A program made the position numbers and the translations under genes. Under the pieces are notes generated by a model. It searched no databases. It saw only the letters and a program-made list of their open reading frames with translations, and had not been told where the DNA came from. DNA of 64,000 bases from DATKHR01 sp035939575 (GTDB taxonomy: Bacteria > Acidobacteriota > Vicinamibacteria > Vicinamibacterales > CAVVIG01). Shown one piece after another: positions 59,108 through 64,000 of the stretch; position 1 is the stretch's first letter, and every line of letters begins with the position of its first letter. The DNA lies in the NCBI GenBank assembly GCA_035939575.1, contig DASZFS010000049.1, forward strand, positions 23,950-87,949, given 5' to 3'.

Positions 59108-60355
59108 TCATACGCAAGCTGTCACGCGCTCCTCGAGGAACCGGTGCTCCATGGGGTTGCGGGCGAGCGTCAGTGCTGCTTGAAAGTGAACGCGCGCCGC
59201 GTCATGCCGCCCTCGCCGCAGTTCGAGCTCTCCGAGCGCCGCATGGTAGAACGGATAGGCGGCGAGGCGTTCCGAATCGGCAATGCTGCGAATCTCCGCG
59301 AGCCCGCGCTCGGGGCCATCCCGCTGTGCGACCGCGATGGCCCGGCTCAGGGCGACAACCGGCGACGGACGTATCGTCATCAGCGTATCGTAGAGGGACA
59401 CAATCATTCCCCAATCGGTGTCCTCGGTACGCGGCGCCGTCGCGTGAACGGAGGCAATCGCGGCCTCTACGTGGTATTCCGTGAGCTCGGGACCGGTGGC
59501 GGCACGCTCCAGGAACGTCAACCCTTCGTCGACCAGCGCTTGATCCCACCGGGATCGATCCTGTTCGAAGAGCGCGCTCAACCTTCCTGCCGCGTCGACA
59601 CGGGCCGGCAGGCGTGACGCGTTGAGATACAGCACGGCCGCGAGCGCGAGTGTGGCGGGCGTGGCGCCCAGCGGGTGTTCGAGCAGCAGCGAGACCAGTC
59701 GCATGGCCTCGCGGCACAGCTCGACACGAACCGCCGCTTCGGACGAGGCGCCGTGGTACCCCTCGTTGAAGAGCAGATAGAGGGCGCGGTGGACCGCCGG
59801 AAGCCGCGTGGAGAAGTCCGACGCCACCGCGACATCGAAGAGCCGTTTTGAACCGGCCAGCGTTTTCTTCGCACGCGCGATCCGCTTCTCGATCGTTCCG
59901 ACCCTGCTCACGAACGCGGACGCGATCTCGTCCGCGCTGAAGCCGCACAGAATATGGAGCACGAGTGCCACCTGCACCTCTTCACGCAAACGCGGATGAC
60001 AGCAGGAGAACATCATGCGCAGCACGTCGTCTTTGATCACGTTTGCGCCGAAGAGCTCTTCGACCGCGGGCGCGAATGTCGACGCGCTGTCGAGCAATCG
60101 TCTGAGCTCAGGCGCGTACGTGCGAGCCGTGTGCTCGCGGCGCAACACATCCAGCGCTCGGTTCCTGGCGGTGGCCATCAGCCACGCGGAAGGGTTCTCC
60201 GGCACGCCACGGAATTGCCACACTTCGAGCGCGCGGCAGAACGCATCTTGCACGACGTCCTCAGCCAGCGCGAGGTTGTGGACGCCGAAGATGCGGGTCA
60301 GGGTCGCAACGATGCGCCCTGCCTCGCGCCGAAACAGGTGGTCGTAATCGTCCAC
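59108..60355 (-). CDS. ECF42-type sigma factor with C-terminal helical/TPR extension
   Basis: The product is 415 aa. Sigma region 2 (LALAEDVVQDAFCRALEVW, PSAWLMATARNRALDVLRRE) and region 4 (VALVLHILCGFSADEIASAFVSRVGTIEKRIARAKKTL) are followed by a long extension containing LYLLFNEGYHGASSE and YHAALGELELRRGRHDAA, typical of ECF42 (DUF6596/TPR). GTG overlaps the YciI stop by one base (TAGTG). Regulation is probably through the extension, with the YciI-like protein as partner. Confidence 0.9.
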   Translation of the reverse strand: MDDYDHLFRREAGRIVATLTRIFGVHNLALAEDVVQDAFCRALEVWQFRGVPENPSAWLMATARNRALDVLRREHTARTYAPELRRLLDSASTFAPAVEELFGANVIKDDVLRMMFSCCHPRLREEVQVALVLHILCGFSADEIASAFVSRVGTIEKRIARAKKTLAGSKRLFDVAVASDFSTRLPAVHRALYLLFNEGYHGASSEAAVRVELCREAMRLVSLLLEHPLGATPATLALAAVLYLNASRLPARVDAAGRLSALFEQDRSRWDQALVDEGLTFLERAATGPELTEYHVEAAIASVHATAPRTEDTDWGMIVSLYDTLMTIRPSPVVALSRAIAVAQRDGPERGLAEIRSIADSERLAAYPFYHAALGELELRRGRHDAARVHFQAALTLARNPMEHRFLEERVTACV

Positions 60356-60699
60356 TACGCGCTCAACGTCATGATCGGACGCACTTCAAGGACGGCGCTC
60401 TCGACCTCGAAGATCGGGCAGCCCTTCGAAAGCTCCACCGCCTCGTCCAGATCGCGCGCCTGAATCAGCGTGTACCCGCCGACGATGTCCTTGGCCTCCG
60501 CAAACGGGCCGTCCGTCACCGCCTTCTTCTGGCCTTTCACCAATTTGCCGGTCCGTTCCAGCGGGTGGCCCTGGTCTTTGATATGGCCTTTCTCGCCCAA
60601 CGCCTTCATCCAGGCCTGCCACTTCTGCATCCGTTGCTGCATTTGCTGAGGGGACCCGCCCCTCTCTGCTCCCCGATACAGGTACAAGAACTCGCTCAT
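60355..60699 (-). CDS. YciI/DGPF-domain protein
   Basis: The product is 114 aa. FLYLYRGAE and AVTDGPFAEAKDIVGGYTLIQARDLDEAVELSKGCP with the DGPF motif. This family is the standard neighbour of ECF42 sigma factors. ATG 60699; the sigma gene follows with a 1-nt overlap. Confidence 0.9.
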   Translation of the reverse strand: MSEFLYLYRGAERGGSPQQMQQRMQKWQAWMKALGEKGHIKDQGHPLERTGKLVKGQKKAVTDGPFAEAKDIVGGYTLIQARDLDEAVELSKGCPIFEVESAVLEVRPIMTLSA

Positions 60700-60761
60700 G
60701 ATCTTCCTCCGTGGGTGTCGCGTTGCCATTCAGACGTTCAGAGCGTGGAAAACCGGGCGTC

Positions 60762-61439
60762 CTAGCGCTTGCCGGCGGAGGCGTGACCCGCGCCCGTGTG
60801 CGCCCCGACGGGAACGATGATGACTGCGTCACGCGTACCTTCACGGGCTACGAATGCCGTCCCGGTGGGATTGCCGTCGGTACCGATGTCGGCGCCGAGC
60901 TCAGCGTTCGTCAGGTACGGAGCGTAGAACATCACATGCGGCGGGAACGGCTCCACGACGCCTTTGTCAGTAGGCACCACGTTCTCCGTCGACAGCATGT
61001 AGGCAACGCTCGTTCGCGACGGTGGCTGGAAGACTCCCTCGGCGAACGCGTTGTCCACGAAGCGCTTGATCTCTTCGGGGCTCCTTCCCTGTGCGCGCAG
61101 CTCGGCCACCTCGAGCACCCACGGCAGGTGCGTGCGTGTCGCTTCAGCATTCATGCAGAGTGGTTCCACACTCGTGGGCAACAAGTGCTGGACGATGGCC
61201 GTGAAGCCGTTCTGACTGTCACGGACTTTGACATAGCCGGATTTCTCGAGGGCGTAGACGGCCGCTTTGCTCGCCAAGGATGGTGGGCAGGCACTGAGAG
61301 CCAGGGCGATCTCTCTCTGCCGGCCCATGAGCGCCGGCTGCTGGCTCCCGGCGGCCTGCGTCGATTGAGCCGCGGCGGGCGCGCTCGCAGCGATCTGGGC
61401 GGCCAGCACCAATAAGCAGATGTTGCAGGAAATCGTCAT
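60762..61439 (-). CDS. Secreted protein of unknown function
   Basis: The product is 225 aa. Signal peptide to about SAPAAAQS; the mature protein contains a helical segment (LPWVLEVAELRAQGRSPEEIKRFVDNAFAEG) and a beta-rich end (DAVIIVPVGAHTG). AAGGAG precedes the ATG. No family recognised. It is divergent from the AraC regulator, with a 259-nt gap without any gene. Confidence 0.6.
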   Translation of the reverse strand: MTISCNICLLVLAAQIAASAPAAAQSTQAAGSQQPALMGRQREIALALSACPPSLASKAAVYALEKSGYVKVRDSQNGFTAIVQHLLPTSVEPLCMNAEATRTHLPWVLEVAELRAQGRSPEEIKRFVDNAFAEGVFQPPSRTSVAYMLSTENVVPTDKGVVEPFPPHVMFYAPYLTNAELGADIGTDGNPTGTAFVAREGTRDAVIIVPVGAHTGAGHASAGKR

Positions 61440-61698
61440 TGTGTCTCCTTATACACTCTGGAAACGTTTCAAAGGCGCTGCGGCTGAGACGGACTTTGCC
61501 AGCCGCAATCAGGTCACTCCGGTCTATAGACGTTTGAGCGCCTGGACCGCGGACACAAATTCCGGGGTTTCGATTCGAGTGGGGCGGCTGAGTGAAGGCC
61601 GCTTCGCAGGCTCTGGCACAACGACCGCCCGTCCTGGTCTTTGTGCCGATCGTCCAGCGTATTGATCGCGGCCCTGACGCAAGCGAGAATCGACCGTG

Positions 61699-62688
61699 AT
61701 GAAGAACCTCGCTGGCTCGATTAAGCGCGACGATCTGAGCGAAGTCTTGAGCACCGTGCGCTTCCGCGGGGCGCTGTTTTGCCGGTCGGAATTGAGTGCG
61801 CCGTGGGGCTTTTCGGTGTTGGGTCGAGAGTTCGCTTCCTTTCATATCGTGACCCGGGGACGCTGCTGCCTGGACGTCGATGGCCTCGATGAGCGTTTCT
61901 CGCTGGCGGAAGGCGACCTGGTCATCCTGCCGACTGGCCGCGCACACACGGTCCGCGACTCCCCATCCTCGCAAGCGACGCGGCTCGAAGAGCTGGTCGC
62001 GGAAGGCGGAGTAGACGCGCACGGCACGTTGCGCACCGGTGGCGGTGGGGCAGCGACCGTTCTCGTCTGCGGGGGGTTTCACTGGGAGGATCGCGCAACC
62101 AATCCGATCGTCGCCTCTCTCCCACCGATCATCCACCTTCAAGGGCGTGCCCACGGCGTCGACACATGGCTGCAGCTGACGCTCGCTTTCCTGTCGGAGG
62201 AGGCCGAGGCGGGCCGACCTGGCGCGGAGGTCGCCGTGACACGCCTCGCGGACTTGCTGTTCATCGAGGCGCTCCGGACGTATTTCTCGGCGCCAGGAAC
62301 TCCGAATCGCGGGCTGGCCGCGGCGCTTCGGGACCCGCGAATCGGCGCCGCCATGGTGTCCATCCAACGCCAACCGGAAGCTCGATGGGAGGTCGGTGGC
62401 CTCGCGCGACAGGTCGCGATGTCGCGCACGGCGTTTGCCGGCCGGTTCAAGGCGCTCGTTGGAGAGTCGCCGTTCTCCTATGTCACCCGGTGTCGAATGA
62501 ACAAGGCAACTGGAGCGTTGCGGTCAAGCGATGCGACGATTGCCGACATCGCTGAGCGCGCTGGTTACGACTCCGAAGCGAGTTTCTGCCGCGCGTTCAA
62601 GCGATGGCTGGGAGAGTCTCCTGCGACCTTCCGCGCTGCACGGGGCGGCGCCCGTACTGTCCAACAGCCCAATCGAAGCCTGGACTGA
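61699..62688 (+). CDS. AraC-family regulator with cupin domain
   Basis: The product is 329 aa. N-terminal AraC-type cupin (GFSVLGREFASFHIVTRGRCCLDVDG, FSLAEGDLVILPTGRAHTV) and C-terminal HTH (EVGGLARQVAMSRTAFAGRFKALVGESPFSYVTRCRMNKATGAL). ATG 61699 follows a GTG at 61696. It may control the divergent secreted protein. Confidence 0.9.
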   Translation: MKNLAGSIKRDDLSEVLSTVRFRGALFCRSELSAPWGFSVLGREFASFHIVTRGRCCLDVDGLDERFSLAEGDLVILPTGRAHTVRDSPSSQATRLEELVAEGGVDAHGTLRTGGGGAATVLVCGGFHWEDRATNPIVASLPPIIHLQGRAHGVDTWLQLTLAFLSEEAEAGRPGAEVAVTRLADLLFIEALRTYFSAPGTPNRGLAAALRDPRIGAAMVSIQRQPEARWEVGGLARQVAMSRTAFAGRFKALVGESPFSYVTRCRMNKATGALRSSDATIADIAERAGYDSEASFCRAFKRWLGESPATFRAARGGARTVQQPNRSLD

Positions 62689-62874
62689 GTGGCCTTTCGA
62701 TCTATCGGCCTGCCTGGCGGCACGCAATGTGGGTGTCTTCAGGCACCCCTTCGTGTGAGCTGGCGCCGGACGCACAAGCGTTGCGTCCCGCAATTGCTTG
62801 ACCCTCAGGCCCATAGGGCAGCCGCCTCCGCTTGGCGTGATCCTTGCCCTTGCTGGCCTCAGAGGGCTGGTACT

Positions 62875-63120
62875 TTGTCACATCGGACCATTGAGCGAAT
62901 CATCGGCTGCCTCCTGACGGATGAAGAACTACGGCGGAAGTTCACGCGCGACCCGAGACGAACGCTCGCGGAGCTGGGTGAACAGGGGTGGGAATTGACC
63001 CCGCTTGAAGTCGACGCACTGCTCGCCACCGGGACCAGGCTGTGGTTCGATGTTGCCGCGCGGATTGGCCCAGGGCTTCAGCGCCCCCGCTTCAAGACCG
63101 ACGATGAGGCGGGCCAATGA
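62875..63120 (+). CDS. Os1348/NHLP-like small protein
   Basis: The product is 81 aa. RTIERIIGCLLTDEELRRKFTRDPRRTLAELGEQGWELTPLEVDALLATG matches the Os1348 type of the NHLP clan, proteins related to nitrile-hydratase-like RiPP leaders. TTG start is chosen with AGAGGG upstream; the frame is open further upstream but unlike the family. No RiPP enzymes are visible in the window. Confidence 0.65.
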   Translation: MSHRTIERIIGCLLTDEELRRKFTRDPRRTLAELGEQGWELTPLEVDALLATGTRLWFDVAARIGPGLQRPRFKTDDEAGQ

Positions 63121-63181
63121 GAATCCTTCGTCGAGATTGTCCGCACGGCCAACGAACATCCGGAGGCGGGCGTCAGGCGTC

Positions 63182-63431
63182 GATGAGGTGATCGATAAGA
63201 TCGAGCAGCTGCCCGTTTCACAGTTCGACGACGACCTGCGCTGGAAGGCGTACTACGCGATCTACCGCGATCCCTTCCTGTCACGGTACGCCCCCGGCGG
63301 AGGCCTGCTCTGGGGCCACCGGCATGAATGACGAGAGCGACAAGACGGTCGCCGGCATGCGCGCGCGTGGCGTGCCGGGAGCGTTTGGCGTCGAGAACGA
63401 GCTCGTCGTCGAGAAGGAAGGGCGTAGATAG
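63182..63431 (+). pseudogene. BON-domain protein remnant
   Basis: One frame carries VDEVIDKIEQLPVSQFDDDLRWKAYYAIYRDPFLSRYAPGGGLLWG to a stop at 63331. A second frame from 63324 continues with NDESDKTVAGMRARGVPGAFGVENELVVEKEGRR, the BON C-terminus. The central segment and N-terminus are missing and the frame has shifted. 63432-63593 holds nothing recognisable. Confidence 0.65.
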
Positions 63432-63593
63432 TTTCTCGTCCGCGCGGGGAAGTGCGTCCTGCGACGCAATGTGTGTGTTTTCGTACAGTCGCGCTCGCGC
63501 GGCTCCCGGGGACGCCGACGTGAATCGCCGCGTTGTGACGGTCATCAGATTGCAAAAGCCTCTGCGGTCGTTTTTTGCTGAACCCGAGGCTTC

Positions 63594-64000
63594 ATGACTA
63601 CTGACGAGTTTCGGAAGCTCCGGCACGACGACGAAGTGCGACGCATGTCGCAGGATCTGCTCAGTCTCCTGACGGATGTGCTCGACATCCGGGACGTGTT
63701 CCCGCGTGTGTCCGAGATTGTCGCTACGGCGCTGCCTCACGATCGACTGGCGTTGTGGCTGTCGCGGGACCACGAGATTCATGTCGCGTCGAACGATGAT
63801 GGACCGCGGATCGAACATGCGACGGGCGGCGCGTCCGACGAGGTGACCGCCACCGGGTTCAAGCTCATTGGAGACCTGGCACGCGAGTCACTCGGCGGCG
63901 GGAGCATCGAGCCCCCCGACCTTCGAGAGCAGCTGCTCGCGGCCGGCTACCGGTCGTTCCTGATCGTCAGCACCTCGACCCGCTTTCAACCGTTGCATCT
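63594..64000 (+). CDS. GAF-domain regulatory protein (partial, runs off window)
   Basis: 135 codons are seen. After a helical start (MSQDLLSLLTDVLDIRDVFPRVSEIVATALPHDRLALWLSRDHEIHV) the sequence looks like the beginning of a GAF sensor domain, as in sigma-54 activators or histidine kinases. The output domain lies beyond base 64000. Confidence 0.7.
   Translation, partial: MTTDEFRKLRHDDEVRRMSQDLLSLLTDVLDIRDVFPRVSEIVATALPHDRLALWLSRDHEIHVASNDDGPRIEHATGGASDEVTATGFKLIGDLARESLGGGSIEPPDLREQLLAAGYRSFLIVSTSTRFQPLH

Noticed and set aside
1..64000. tRNA, rRNA, riboswitch or CRISPR features
   Set aside because: No convincing T-loop/GTTCRA with acceptor pairing, rRNA motif or known riboswitch core was seen in the intergenic stretches; a covariance-model scan would be decisive.

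Overview
The window looks like chromosome from a Gram-negative, GC-rich bacterium of the Acidobacteriota, probably Vicinamibacteria. This is inferred from gene content: three large FtsX/MacB-type orphan permeases of the kind expanded in Acidobacteria (one paired with PadR), an Oar-like TonB-dependent receptor with an N-terminal carboxypeptidase-regulatory domain, lpxC (lipid A), and many Tat-exported or secreted hydrolases. No rRNA, tRNA or CRISPR array was seen.

Layout. 1-9.1 kb: tail of an unknown gene, HExxH protein, NlpC/P60 lipoprotein, HNH nuclease, beta-propeller protein, amino acid permease, CoA-transferase and uvrA. 9.3-18.9 kb is a housekeeping block: lpxC; a minus-strand unit of ECF sigma factor, STAS protein, 88-aa protein and radical SAM protein; lysA and tmk; a membrane PP2C phosphatase; and the minus-strand operon rplU-rpmA-obgE-nadD-rsfS. 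19.0-21.9 kb is an accessory island, less GC-rich to the eye, with a small basic protein, an AbrB/Doc toxin-antitoxin pair, an unknown gene followed by a leader-like peptide and competing hairpins, an N-terminally truncated IS1-type transposase, and tiny membrane ORFs.

21.9-36.9 kb: PadR-permease pair, secreted metalloprotease, frameshifted M20 peptidase, four small unknown genes, TonB-dependent receptor, GlxA-type regulator and ankyrin protein. 37.1-42.5 kb is the most unusual part: a co-directional minus-strand cassette of GNAT, DUF6916-like protein, Fe(II)/2OG Asp/Asn hydroxylase-like protein, second DUF6916-like protein, phage tail-collar (MdpB-like) protein, and a secreted beta-helix/Ig/FG-GAP protein, with several genes overlapping by 4 nt. 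42.6-64 kb: two more orphan permeases, an FtrA-type regulator divergent from a rhodanese with a nested dyad between them, assorted exported enzymes, an ECF42-type sigma/YciI pair, an AraC regulator, an Os1348/NHLP-like small protein, and the start of a GAF-domain protein.

Four genes are visibly broken: M20 peptidase, DsrE-like protein, BON-domain protein and IS1 transposase. A GC-rich palindromic repeat recurs between genes and also inside ORFs as apparent in-frame insertions (CoA-transferase, uvrA, a GNAT gene). Family names come from reading the translations without database searches. Starts were chosen from conserved N-termini, Shine-Dalgarno sites and overlaps.
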